Program-made: the position numbers and the translations under genes
Shown: one piece after another, positions 33,822 to 44,200 of the stretch
Layout of the letters: every line of letters begins with the position of its first letter
Position numbering within the stretch: the first letter of the stretch is position 1
The notes under the pieces: generated by a model
The model's database searches: none
Told to the model about the DNA's origin: nothing
What the model saw: only the letters and a program-made list of their open reading frames with translations
Assembly (NCBI GenBank): GCA_022702545.1
Contig: JAHRBC010000009.1
Coordinates: 186,001 to 250,000 of the forward strand
Direction: 5' to 3'
DNA length: 64,000 bases
DNA from: Phycomyces nitens
Lineage: Eukaryota; Mucoromycota; Mucoromycetes; Mucorales; Phycomycetaceae

Positions 33822-35666
33822 TTATACCAAGACATCATTGATAATCAATCGTTTTACCGATCGACAACGAATGTCTACATGACCACACCAAAGGCTTCGT
33901 TCAAATTGCTTCCATCGTGTATATGGAACAGGCATCGAGATAGGGGACATTGGTTGAATGTACTCTTGAAGTGTTTTTATCTTTTTTGTGTTTAAACGTC
34001 TGAGACGTTTATTACGGTTTGAATATATTTGATAATACCACCTTATTGACTGGCGTCCTTTTTTACCATATAATCGAGTAAGAGAGAATATAGTAGATCC
34101 AGGATGGCAGGTTAGAGGTAAATCGCTTGCAGTAGACAGATTATTAATTTTTATGGATGAAAATTCTTGACCTGGCATATCTATCAAGAATGAAAGACTG
34201 TCCGTATGGTCGTATTGTTTGATGCAGTGCGACAGAAATATTTCGTCAAGGCCAAGGCAGCGTCTTGAAATTTGTTTAAAGACGTTGGAGGCAATACAAA
34301 TATAAGACATATCTAGAGCTTTGAGAGGATGCTCAGTAGACAAATATTTGTCATTGGTGATTATGGATCCGCCTTGTATTGATAGCTTGGTGAGAAATGG
34401 GCAGTCATTTAAGACCGTATCAATATTAAATATCGTTAAATGACCAGAAAGTTTCGAAGATAGGTTGAGGTCTGTTAGAGCAACCAAACTACACAATCGT
34501 TTGGTTACTATTGATGTATTTGAGACAATATAGTCGGCCGCGGATGAAAAGGAGAGGGAAAGACAGGTCATAGAGTTTTGCATGTAACGGATGACATCTG
34601 AGAAAGCATCTTCATCCATTTGCTCATTATTATTATGGTATGTTACTTTGTATATTTTTAATCGGGAGCCAGAGTTGGATAAGCATTTTAAGAAATCTTT
34701 CCCTGGCCACATAGAGTAGATAATCCCAGAGAGCCTGAATTGAGACAAACAATTCCATTGTGTTGCTGCAAACATGAATGCCTCCCTTGCTTCAGAATAA
34801 GAATCTTGTTCAAAATATGCTTGGTCATAATTAATATTGGCTTCAAAGGATTCCAATTTCGGGTATCTCTTCAATAATATCAAAAACCATATTGGACTTT
34901 CCAGATATACTGTTAGAGATAACTTGCGCAATGTTTTAAACACGAGGGTGCTAGATTGAGCTATTGATAGTTTGTCTCCAGTCAATGTTAACAGAAATCC
35001 GTTCAATAAGAGACTTTGTAGGTGTGGCAAAACATTGTGCATCTGCTCGTAGATTTCAAGGCTTAATTGAGTGAATGAACCCGTCAGATTGAGGTCTGTT
35101 AAACAAGGTAGTAGCTGTAGCAGTGGAAGGATATCAACTTTGAATGACAAGTTATTGATCATTTTTCCATCAAAATCAAGGTAAATTAAACTGTTTCTGA
35201 ATCTTTTGGCCAATGTCTGTGCACACTGAATACTTGTAAATGCTGGTAATTTACAAAGAGATTTCCAACTGGTTCCAATCGGTTTATAATCTGTAAGATA
35301 TGTCCAAAGCTTTGGATTAAAATCCAAGATTTCAAGACCAGGGCAAAGGAATTCTAGTTGTCTTAGGTTTTGCTGGGAGACGCCGATTTTGTAGACTATG
35401 TGGATTTCACGAACGCAATCTCCAAGAGAATATTTTGGTGTCATGCTCTGCACAATATCTTTAATAAATGTACAAAGATGGCGCCGCGTATAGATCCGAA
35501 CGGACAGAAATGAGAGATGATAAAACGCTGTGCGCCAGGAATTGCATACGTTCATACATGCATGGCGATCTTGAGGGAATATTGTGGTCGAAATTAGAGT
35601 GAGAAGTTCATTCGGTAATTGACTTGGCGGCAATGAATTATTTTGTATAGGTTTCTGGAATTTCAT
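33822..35666 (-). CDS. F-box and leucine-rich-repeat protein
   Basis: A single uninterrupted exon of 614 codons starts MKFQKPIQNNSLPPSQLPNE. An F-box lies at about residues 14-50 (LPNELLTLISTTIFPQDRHA, CMNVCNSWRTAFY). The rest contains irregular leucine-rich repeats (CLTDLNLTGSFTQLSLEIYE, LPHLQSLLLNGFLLTLTG, LVALTDLNLSSKLSGHLTIF, CPFLTKLSIQGGSI, LKALDMSYICIA). By family knowledge such proteins are substrate receptors of SCF ubiquitin ligases: the F-box binds Skp1 and the repeats bind a target, which cannot be guessed here. F-box/LRR genes of this kind are numerous in Mucorales. The gene converges on the reductase gene, with 109 bp between stops, and looks intact. Confidence 0.85.
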   Translation of the reverse strand: MKFQKPIQNNSLPPSQLPNELLTLISTTIFPQDRHACMNVCNSWRTAFYHLSFLSVRIYTRRHLCTFIKDIVQSMTPKYSLGDCVREIHIVYKIGVSQQNLRQLEFLCPGLEILDFNPKLWTYLTDYKPIGTSWKSLCKLPAFTSIQCAQTLAKRFRNSLIYLDFDGKMINNLSFKVDILPLLQLLPCLTDLNLTGSFTQLSLEIYEQMHNVLPHLQSLLLNGFLLTLTGDKLSIAQSSTLVFKTLRKLSLTVYLESPIWFLILLKRYPKLESFEANINYDQAYFEQDSYSEAREAFMFAATQWNCLSQFRLSGIIYSMWPGKDFLKCLSNSGSRLKIYKVTYHNNNEQMDEDAFSDVIRYMQNSMTCLSLSFSSAADYIVSNTSIVTKRLCSLVALTDLNLSSKLSGHLTIFNIDTVLNDCPFLTKLSIQGGSIITNDKYLSTEHPLKALDMSYICIASNVFKQISRRCLGLDEIFLSHCIKQYDHTDSLSFLIDMPGQEFSSIKINNLSTASDLPLTCHPGSTIFSLTRLYGKKGRQSIRWYYQIYSNRNKRLRRLNTKKIKTLQEYIQPMSPISMPVPYTRWKQFERSLWCGHVDIRCRSVKRLIINDVLV

Positions 35667-35839
35667 TCTTCATCAATAAAAAATAAGCGTTGTGTATTGC
35701 TTTTTTAATATTTTGAAAAATAAAATGGATTTATAAATAATTTGTGTCTTGCGGATATCATAATATTTATGACGTACTAAGAACGATATTAAAAGTTAGG
35801 AATCTTCTCATTTTTTATATTCACAAGTTTACACACATA

Positions 35840-37199
35840 CAGTCCAATAGGTTGGCTAATGGCACAAATTTGACTCCCGCCAAATAAAAATATACTTCTC
35901 TATGCTATCATCCCTGTTTTCTCGCATTCTACTATAATAACATAGTATCAAAATTTACTGAATTAAAGAGTGAAGTATAGTGTTAATAAGATATAGCATC
36001 AATTTTTTTTTAAATATTTGGTATGTAATCCTCTGTTCTTTTGAAGTGCGTGTAGTCGATTGGGCATAGGATTACAGTGAGCTGCACACACTTCAACTGG
36101 TATTTTGTACCATTCTTCTTTCAAAATTTGTTTTAATTCTTTCAGGTTCTTGGGCTGTGGTCTTCTGACCCTCACCATTCTTCCGAGGTAAGCCCAGATA
36201 TTTTCAATCGGGCTGAGATCTAGGCTGTATGCAGGCCACTTTATCACCTCCAGATCTGCATTCTTTTGATACTGTTTCACCATTTTGCTTCAATGGCATG
36301 GAGCATTGTTTTGTTGAAAGATGAAAGTATCATCCTGCTCATACTCCAAGTTGTTCTTGAATGGAACCAACATGTTTTGGAGTATCTTCTTATACCCCTA
36401 TTGCTCCAGGATACTACTGATGATTTCCATTGGCCCAACACCACTAGACCAGATGCATCACCAGACCATCACATATCCTCCTCCACCTTGAACTCTGGGA
36501 CGTATACAGTCTCTGCTATACTTCTCTGATCAAAGACGCAAGACTCGTACATTCTTTCACATTGGGAACAGCATGAACATCGATTCATCGCTCCAAATAA
36601 CTCAATCCCAGCATTGATTCACCTCCTTGGCATGCTGGGCAAAGGCAAGGCGGTTTCTACAATGATCCTCAGTGAGCCACAGCTTATATACTGCAATACA
36701 AGACTTCATATGAAGATTCTTAATAGCAGCACGCATCGTATCTTTGCAGACGTATCTTCCCAGATTCACGCCCATTATGCTGATCAGCATATCCAAACTG
36801 GCCACTCGATTTTTTTTTACTATCTCTCTGCGCAAAACACGCAAATCTCGCTCACCAAATATCCTTGAGGGTCCCTTGTGCCTGTATGTAACTGTCGTCC
36901 TCGGTTCTTTGTACCTTTGCATTGTATTGTATACAGTACGGCGTACTACATTACATCGCTTACAAATGGTTGACAATTTTTCTCTTGCTTCAAAAGCACC
37001 AATAATCATTCCTCTGACTTTAATTGGGACCTCCTTTCGCTTGGAAATATTGTTAAAAATGTTTACTAAAGACATGGATAGAATGGAATTAAAAATAAAA
37101 GGTTGTAGAAAAGAAGACAAACAGAGGTGTACGTATTCTATTTTTTAAAAAAAAAACTCGTAATGTCAAAGTTGTACCATCCCGAAATCGACCCCTCTG
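35840..37199 (-). mobile_element. Tc1/mariner element with degenerate ends
   Basis: TA flanks 35838-35839 and 37200-37201. The ends start CAGTCCAATAGG and CAGAGGGGTCGA and share ATGGNACAANTTTGAC further in. The length of 1360 bp is usual for a Tc1/mariner element. The right end abuts a LINE 3' tail, into or next to which it inserted. Confidence 0.75.
35999..37075 (-). pseudogene. Tc1/mariner transposase, inactivated
   Basis: The minus-strand start is ATG 37075 (MSLVNIFNNI). A paired HTH region (VRGMIIGAFEAREKLSTICK, RRTVYNTMQRYKEPRT) is followed by the catalytic domain: VIWSDESMFM (first D), FIFQQNNAPCH where the second D of the usual FQQDN is N, and SLDLSPIENIW with the third acidic residue E. 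Stop codons occur before VIWSDES, after FPM, after VLRL, after ILEQ and after APCH. The combination of a catalytic D to N change and at least five stops makes it dead. The family inserts at TA dinucleotides by cut and paste. Confidence 0.85.
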
Positions 37200-37456
37200 T
37201 ATATTCCCTCACTGGGGGTTTTTTCCGTGCTCTCTTTTCCTTCCCACTGACTTTTCTCTCTGTCATGCCGTATCAAAAACAACTACTTTTTTCTTTTTCG
37301 TTCTTATTCCTTGGTTCTTTTCCCCAGTATTTAGGGGTTTCTTTTTTATTATTTATTTTTATATATATTTTCAATTATTTTTTTCGTTCTCATGGGTGGC
37401 CTATATGCCTACAGGCCCCAGGCCTTGTCACACCCGCAAAATAAACAAAATACTTT
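37200..37456 (+). repeat. LINE family 2 3' tail, copy A
   Basis: Sequence from CTCACTGGGGGTTTT to ACACCCGCAAAATAAACAAA matches 50360-50626 over its whole length with scattered changes. In the second copy it follows a LINE C-terminal coding region, so this is a 5'-truncated 3' UTR copy. Confidence 0.65.
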
Positions 37457-37669
37457 TTTACTTGAATACCCCTAGTATATTGTGAAACCATCTCTATATT
37501 CATTGCTATAGACAATATTCAGAGGGACTAAATCAAGATATATAAATACTTTTATCAACTAGACAATTTATCAAAGTAGTTCAACGCTCTTAATTTCTCT
37601 TTATAAAAGGCTCTCAACTTACCTATCCCTCCTTTACATCATAAAACACATAAATATCTCATCTAATTT

Positions 37670-40232
37670 ATGTATAAATCCATAATATACAGAAAGAAAC
37701 ACCAAGTTTTTGAACAGAGACAGGAACAAGAAGACCAAGGTAATGAATTCATTAAAAAAAACACTGTATTATCATATTAACACAATGCCTAGACATCACC
37801 TGCGTACATTGTGGACAACCTGGCCACTATACAAACAAGCACTACAAGTGTCAATTGTTTCAACCAGAGACTGCTTCTCAAGGTAATCTTGACAATTTAG
37901 AAATATTATGCTACTGACTTTCTTGGCTAATTTAGTTGGAACAAGTGGAAAACGCAAACAAAGTTACGATGTGAAGGCTGAAAAGAGAAATGTCAAAAGA
38001 CAAAAGGTGTCCAACGAGGCCACAGTATGCAAGAAGTGCAAGCAGCAAGGCCACTCATCAGCACGGTCTCCTCTCTGTGGCCATCACATTTTATCAAAAG
38101 AGCAAGTATTGCATAACAATTTGGGAGATAACTACAAAGCATTCACAAGAAAGCTCCCGTTTAATAACTGTGTCGTTAATACCTACAAAGCATCGCTGAA
38201 ATCAAGTATAGTCACTGCTTGTACACATCTTCGACACTTGATCTTCAGAGCCCAGATCTTTGTGAACCATTACATAATTAAATCCCCGGATTTGACCGTA
38301 CCAAAGGGAGTCTTTAAGCAACAGTTCTGGTATACAATAATTCAAATGGTCAACGGACGCAAACCAACTAGTAACTGAGAGATCACATCAGACTTGCTCA
38401 ATTCATGGGACCAGTTCAGGCTGCAACATCCTAATATCAAGTATCTCGTCCGACTTTTACCAGGAATTAGCCAATGTATCAATGAAGCATGCAAAGAACT
38501 CGCTACTTCATATACAAACACTATAGTAGAAGGATTTGAGCAGAAGCTTTTATACTTTTTGAATTATAAATTGCAAAATGAATTCAAGATAAGTGGGAGA
38601 TTTGCGAAATGTAATTCAAAAAACTTGATCATATCATATATGATCCATAGTCTCTGCCTCGAAAATATGTGAGTAGTATCTGCCGTACCTTCTGCTACCA
38701 GTTCATTTGTCAAGGAGAACCAAGATGGCCCAAGGTCGACTTGCTCACTGACGATATAAAGCCAAAAATCGAAACTTTTTGCAAAGGTTGGAAGCAGAAA
38801 CTGCAGAAAAAAGTACCCCTCAAGGAACTTTCCAAAGATCCTAGTGATTTTGTACCTTTCCTGCTATCCATTAGTGCCAGCTTGGAATAAGATTTTGACC
38901 ACTCTCCTGAAGATGCTAAAAGACCCAAACTACTTTCCGTATTACCAAGACCATCTATAAGATGGAGGTACATAACTCTAAACATCAATGCCCTGTCGTG
39001 CTTTACACGAAATACTTTGCCGCGGGGTTACGACAAGCAACTAGAACTTTTTTCAAGGTTTTTAATTTCAAAAAACTCGGCCTTAAAACGTAAGTATCTC
39101 TTCATGCCCAATAGCTTCCTCTAATTTTTATTTCTATTTAGCACTTCTCTACTCCCAAATGGAAACAACGACATGCTATTCGGAAATCTCCTCCGTAGCG
39201 ATGGTTTCTCTCTTGATTTTCTCTTCTACAAACGACGTCAGATTGGTTACGGCCCTTCTTATCAAAGCCTAGAATTGAAACTGGGTGACTTTACCATGTC
39301 TGAAATCGATGAGATGTATACTCCAATTTTTATTGATCCAGGGAGAAAATCAGTATTTACTGCCACTATCGGTTCCGACTTGAAAACACGAAGATGCACT
39401 AGGAGTGAGTATCACCATATAACGGGTGTTACAAACTTTTCCCTACGTTTGGAAAAGAAGAAGAATGAGTCTGGAATTGGATTGATAGAGAGCAACCTCC
39501 CAACAGCAAAAACATCAAATATTGCAAAATTTGAAGAATATATCAAGAGTATTCTTACACACCTAGATGTGTTGTTTAGATTTTACGACCAACGTACTGC
39601 CAAAGATAGATTTAACCTCTATCAAGGTTCCCAAAGGGCTCCAGAACAACTGGTAAACATCTTGACCCATGGCACCGCAAAATACAACAGATCAAGACGG
39701 GACAAGAAGACCAGGAGACAAAGAAGAAGAAAGAAGAAGGGGAAGAAAGGACTACCAGCAACCACTGACAAAAAGTAAGAAAACAGCCTTTTAAATTGAT
39801 TTTTTTTTTTGCAAGGTCGAATAAATGAAACCCCCTCCTTTTAGTCAGGACAGGAAAAAGGTTCCATTAGTTGTGTTTGGTTCTGGTATGTTTAACAAGG
39901 ACCTTGTAAAGCTAAAGGGACTCCGAGCTGGCGTTGTGAGGAGATTCTACAGAGCATTGAAGAAACGTGAGGCTGAAGGCGAGCTGATTGTTGTAACAAT
40001 CGACGAATTCAAAACGTCAAAGAAATGCAGCCTCTGTTTTGGTGATCTGGATATCATCAAAGCCCCCGAATTCAAAGGTTACAACGTTCTACATTGTACG
40101 CAGTGTAGTAAGCTATGGAAACGCGATGTCAATGCTGCTCTGAACATGATGACAATCGCAAGAAGCATCTGGATGGCCCAAGGAAGACCAGAAATCTTTA
40201 CACCAAAGAAAAAGGATCAAGAGGAAAGCTAA
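37670..40232 (+). pseudogene. Fanzor (eukaryotic TnpB-like RNA-guided nuclease), copy 1
   Basis: Start ATG 37670 (MYKSIIYRKKHQVFEQ). Two zinc knuckles of identical spacing, CX2CX4HX7C, follow: CVHCGQPGHYTNKHYKC at 37801 and CKKCKQQGHSSARSPLC at about 38028. The helical/wedge region runs to about 39170 (KLLSVLPRPSIRWRYIT, FFKVFNFKKLGLK, LLRSDGFSLDFLF). The RuvC parts are IDPGRKSVFTA (Asp codon 39335), TIDEFKTSKKC (Glu codon 40005) and WKRDVNAALNM (Asp codon 40125), with a zinc ribbon CSLC...CTQC. Introns lie at about 37741-37792, 37883-37933, 39089-39141 and 39776-39826. Damage is confined to the N-terminal half: TGA 38376, a frameshift near 38665, TAA 38888 and a frameshift near 39010. The RuvC core is complete. 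Fanzors cut DNA guided by an RNA encoded at the element's 3' side. The protein as encoded should not be made whole. Confidence 0.88.
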
Positions 40233-40410
40233 ACTCAACTTTGATCCTCACAAAAACCAGTATCGCCGTAACAAACATGGTCTCCTTTTTTTAAAGGATT
40301 AAGATCATTACAGGTAAATACATCTAAACATAAATCTCTATTCGTTTCAAAATTAATTTCTTTTTGTCTCATTTCCATTTTTACTTTGTCCAAAAAAGGT
40401 AAGCAACTTA

Positions 40411-40473
40411 TCTAAAAACTAATTTTGATTCGTCCAGAAAAAAAACTAACATCGTCTCAATCTCAAGTAGAAA
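40411..40473 (+). repeat. 63-bp block shared by both Fanzor copies; candidate guide-RNA scaffold/right end (copy 1)
   Basis: Starts TCTAAAAACTAATTTTG 178 bp after the Fanzor stop codon and ends AATCTCAAGTAGAAA. It matches 42232-42294 (inverted, downstream of the second Fanzor) at about 57 of 63 positions without gaps. Similarity ends abruptly at the final GTAGAAA. In TnpB/Fanzor loci the guide RNA scaffold ends at the element's right end and the guide comes from adjacent DNA. That this block plays this part is inference. Confidence 0.5.
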
Positions 40474-42231
40474 TATTGTTACAGTTTTATGAAGTAATCC
40501 TAAAATATAATGTAATTGTAGGAATTTGTTATTGCGCTATACCAAGACCCTCATAACTTATATCTGCACTGCAACAATCAACTTCAATATATATATATAA
40601 ACTATAAGATATTTATTTATCCTACATCTTCTAAAGATGTTGAAACCTCAAACCTAAACCTCTTTTCTTTTATAGACAAATATGTATACATTACAGAATA
40701 AAAATGAAAGCCTCCAGTATGCTGTGCTCTCCACAAGGTTTAATAACAGCTTTAATATAATCAAACATATCTGCCAAAAGAATATGCAACATTTCTTGGT
40801 CAAATTTCCCCCTTTTCAAAATAATGTAGATGTGATATTTGTAGTAGAAATTGGGACGGTGGATACTTTGAGACTCTTTATTGTGGTTTAGAAAAAGTTA
40901 AAGTATATCCAGTTCTTGATTCAAGAAGTGTGTTAACTTTGTATTTATAATTATTGTTATAATTCTTATCAGCTTGGATATTCATTATCATAATAGCTGT
41001 GTTATCCGTTAATAGGTATTTTGGGACTTTGTCCCACAATAGATTGGGTATGGTATTTTCATGTTTGGATAAGGATTTCTGGATGGTATAGTTTGTCTTG
41101 ATTTTAGATAATCCAGCTATCTGGTTTTATATATCACTTTTCTCTGATATACCATTATGCCAAATACAACAGTAGACTATAACTTATATATTTTTGGTAT
41201 TATTTACATGCATATTTCTCTATTGTAGTTTCATAACATGTAAAATATGCTCAGTTGAATTGATATCAGATATTTGTGATAGGTAATAGTCATATCTTCA
41301 AATATCCTGATGATCCTTCAATTTTATAATATACAGTATGGCAGTTGGCTCTATATTTTTGGAATGAAAATCTAGTTTTATGTTCCTAATTGAATTTATG
41401 ATAATTGAATTTATGATGCTAGGGGTTAGAGTCCGTGTACAAATTGGCCTTTAAGTGATGAAAAGGACAAAATTCACCGGTTAAAGAACAGGGTCATGTC
41501 ATCACAGAACAACTTCAGAATCTTAACCCTTGGAGGATACCGGTTGGGTTGCAAAAGTATTTGTGGGATATGTAGGGAACCTTTACTATTACAGCAAAAA
41601 TAGCTTGTTGTAAGAAAGCTTATTAATTTATCGATTTTAAAGGATGCTGAATTTTCGAATAGAATACAGTCTTATGGCTGCTTGGAAGGTATCCAGGATA
41701 ACAGATTCTGACGACTGCCCTTTTTCTCTTCCAGTGCGCCTGTCTCTATTAAAAAAATCTCCGGGGTTTCTTTTTTCTACTTGTTCCATCTCGAATAGAG
41801 TCATTACTTTCCACAACCTGTGTTTATGGCATACAGACTCCAAAACAAAAAATTGGCGATTTTAACATTCGATAAAAGAAAATCCAAGGATTTGTATATT
41901 TAACTAAATCGGTTTAAAACCAATGTAAACTCTTCACATCTATTGAAACGATTAAAAAGTAAATTGCATTTATTAGACAATGTACAAGTGTCTATACTTT
42001 GAGAGTACCCAATCAACTTTTTATATAAAGATAGTATCTTTTACAGCCATATGTCACTGCCCTCTTAAAGGCTCTTTGTAAAGCTTTATTCAACTCTTCC
42101 AGGTTGATATTCTTATAAAGTCTCCTCCAAAGACTATTAGCAGGTAACCACCTTCTCTCACTGCCGTTTCCAACTATTTATAGTATTGTAAAAAGAACGG
42201 TTCTCAGAAAAAGTGCACTCTAGATACAGTG
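40474..42231. other. Region between the two convergent Fanzor copies
   Basis: AT-rich, with no intact gene. A minus-strand segment near 42180-42040 reads like a decayed coding piece (RRLYKNINLEELNKALQRAF), and another short minus-strand frame lies at 41637-41843. Neither could be assigned. Confidence 0.4.
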
Positions 42232-42294
42232 TTTCTACTTGAGATTGAGACGATGTTTTTTTTTTTTTTGGACGAATGAAAATTAATTTCTAGA
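42232..42294 (-). repeat. 63-bp block shared by both Fanzor copies (copy 2)
   Basis: Minus-strand partner of 40411-40473, beginning 84 bp after the stop of the Fanzor relic at 42378. An A14 tract replaces the mixed A-rich centre of copy 1. The last 24 bases, ending CTCAAGTAGAAA, are identical in both copies, and the bases after them differ completely. Confidence 0.5.
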
Positions 42295-42377
42295 CAAACA
42301 AAATAGAATAAAATTTGGTCAAGGGGATTTAGAAAAGGTAAAAGTGACTAGAATACTCTTTACCTGTAAGCATATCT

Positions 42378-43057
42378 TCAAGTTTGTTCACCAAAGTGAG
42401 GAACAACCACGTTTGTTGTTTCTGTTCTTGGTCGATGACTAAAAACCTCCGGCCTACCATTGTCACTCCAAATACGCTGCACAATATAGAACATGTCTCT
42501 TGCCGCTATATTGCTATTCCAATATATATATTATAGTTGTTGCAAGCTAACATTTGATGGATAGGTCTGTCGTTGGTATTTCGGAAATTTCTAGAGCATT
42601 TGGTCTTACAAGAGTTGCAGACCTACATAATCAATATTGAATATAAAAAATAAATAAAAGTACACAAGTACCTTTGAAGTGTTACATTCATTGATGTCCA
42701 AAAGGTACAATTCTCCAATCTTTTTTGTTTTGTGAAAAGATGCTTGTAAATATTCTCGGATACTTCATGACCTATGCAAAATCTGGCACTCGGCTTGTTT
42801 GTAAGCCCATCTCCAAAGACACGTCGATGAAAGTTTATGTAATATGTTTAATTACTATGAGATTAGAGACAAACAGCAAGTAATTGACTTACTACCTTGG
42901 TTGGACAGTTTGGTATGTACTTTCAGGATTCCGCCTGTTTGCTATACGGTATCTATTTTTCCAGGATCAACCGTATATATACTTGCTATTTATCAGCAGC
43001 TGTAGCAAAGTCATGTTGTGGTTTGGATATGCAAGACTTGCAAGCAATTAGAACATG
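42378..43057 (-). pseudogene. Fanzor copy 2, internally deleted relic
   Basis: Minus-strand pieces in order: IYTVDPGKIDTV (RuvC-I Asp region, about 42965), VFGDGLTNKPSARF, ELYLLDINECNTSK (RuvC-II Glu region, about 42690), an intron at about 42625-42671, VCNSCKTKCSRN (half zinc ribbon), HQMLACNNYNIYWNSNIAAR and IWSDNGRPEVFSHRPR, stop at 42378. The usual third catalytic motif WxRDxNAA is changed to WNSNIAA, so the RuvC-III Asp is lost. Stops interrupt the first segment and most of the region between RuvC-I and RuvC-II is missing, as is everything upstream. It differs so much from copy 1 that it must be an old relative. It faces copy 1, so their 3' sides point at each other 1.76 kb apart. Confidence 0.75.
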
Positions 43058-43388
43058 AATTTTTTTTCTGGGTTATTCTTTCTTGATATATGAGCAGTTT
43101 TTTTTTGTTCTCAAGTCATCAAGAGGATCTTTTTGTGTCCTAAATAATAGCATAATGATAAACGATCGTTTTATTCTTCCAAAAGACCACACATTGCTCC
43201 TCACGTATCTAATAACTAAATATTTAAACTAAAAATAAAGAGTATAAAGTAGGCTGTTAAAGATGCTCTTTTTATATATGTATATATATATTGTATGATT
43301 ACCAAAAAAAAAACGAGCTTAATTGACTGTGATTTTATAATCAATTAACTACTCTGTTAGTACATTTCAACTAAATCCCCTTGACAAA

Positions 43389-44200
43389 CACTACGGCGAG
43401 AGTGGTAACAGTTACCGAAAACGGTAACATAACTGCCGTTTTTTCTGATTTTAGACTGCTTTTTCTTCGCAGATTGTGGTTGAAAGGTAATGTCATTGAT
43501 GCCGATTCATAAAAGTCGCATGGAATCTCTTTTCCTTTGGCAATGAGGTAGTTGTAGTACCATAGAAAGGGCTCGTAAAATTTTAGGCAACCTTGTTTAT
43601 CGAAATGAGCATTTTATTTGGTGTTGAAGATGTCAAGTGTTCTTAAGAATAATAAGTTTTAGCATGTGTGAATGAAACGGTAACATAACTAACGTTTTTT
43701 GAAACCGAATTTTTGTTTTTGACATTATTAGCTGCTTTATTTTATTTGGTGTCCGTATAATAATATAAAGAAGTATAGAGAGAGCATTGTAAAGAAAGAA
43801 TTATAAAATGAAGAGGCTACTCATGGTGACGCGTCAATTATTCTTGAATACGTAGTACAGTGCAATAAAATAGAATTATTTCCGTCTGGTAAGTATTGAT
43901 TGAGTCGTTGATGTTGGACGCCATCTACATTAACAACTGCAATGTCGGTTGTAGTATATAGCCCATTGTACAAAGTGCAGGCTGCTACTTTATTTCTACT
44001 ACAGACAAGTCATCGTTTGCAATGGCAAGCTCCTTCATAAGTTTTTTTGTAAAATAACAAAGTATTGACCAAAGTCTTAATCTCTATATTAAAAGTAGAG
44101 ATGAACAATACTAATGAGCTTGTTTTGAGTAGTTATATTGTGATTGCTAGGTAAGCATGTACAAAGAGCAAGTGATTCCTACTCTGTGTTTTTACTAATA
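43389..44200 (+). mobile_element. CACTA element copy 4, left end only
   Basis: Starts CACTACGGCGAGAGTGG and contains the hairpin GTTACCGAAAACGGTAAC plus two blocks of the ACGGTAACATAACTGCCG type (near 43418 and 43677). It matches copy 2 up to ACTAATA, where a Tc1 element inserted at TA (44199-44200). The remainder is absent on the far side of the Tc1 element, so it was deleted or rearranged. Confidence 0.75.

Noticed and set aside
38669..38890. Separate small gene inside the Fanzor locus
   Set aside because: Its translation (GEPRWPKVDLLTDDIKPKIE...) is the Fanzor helical region in another frame after a frameshift.
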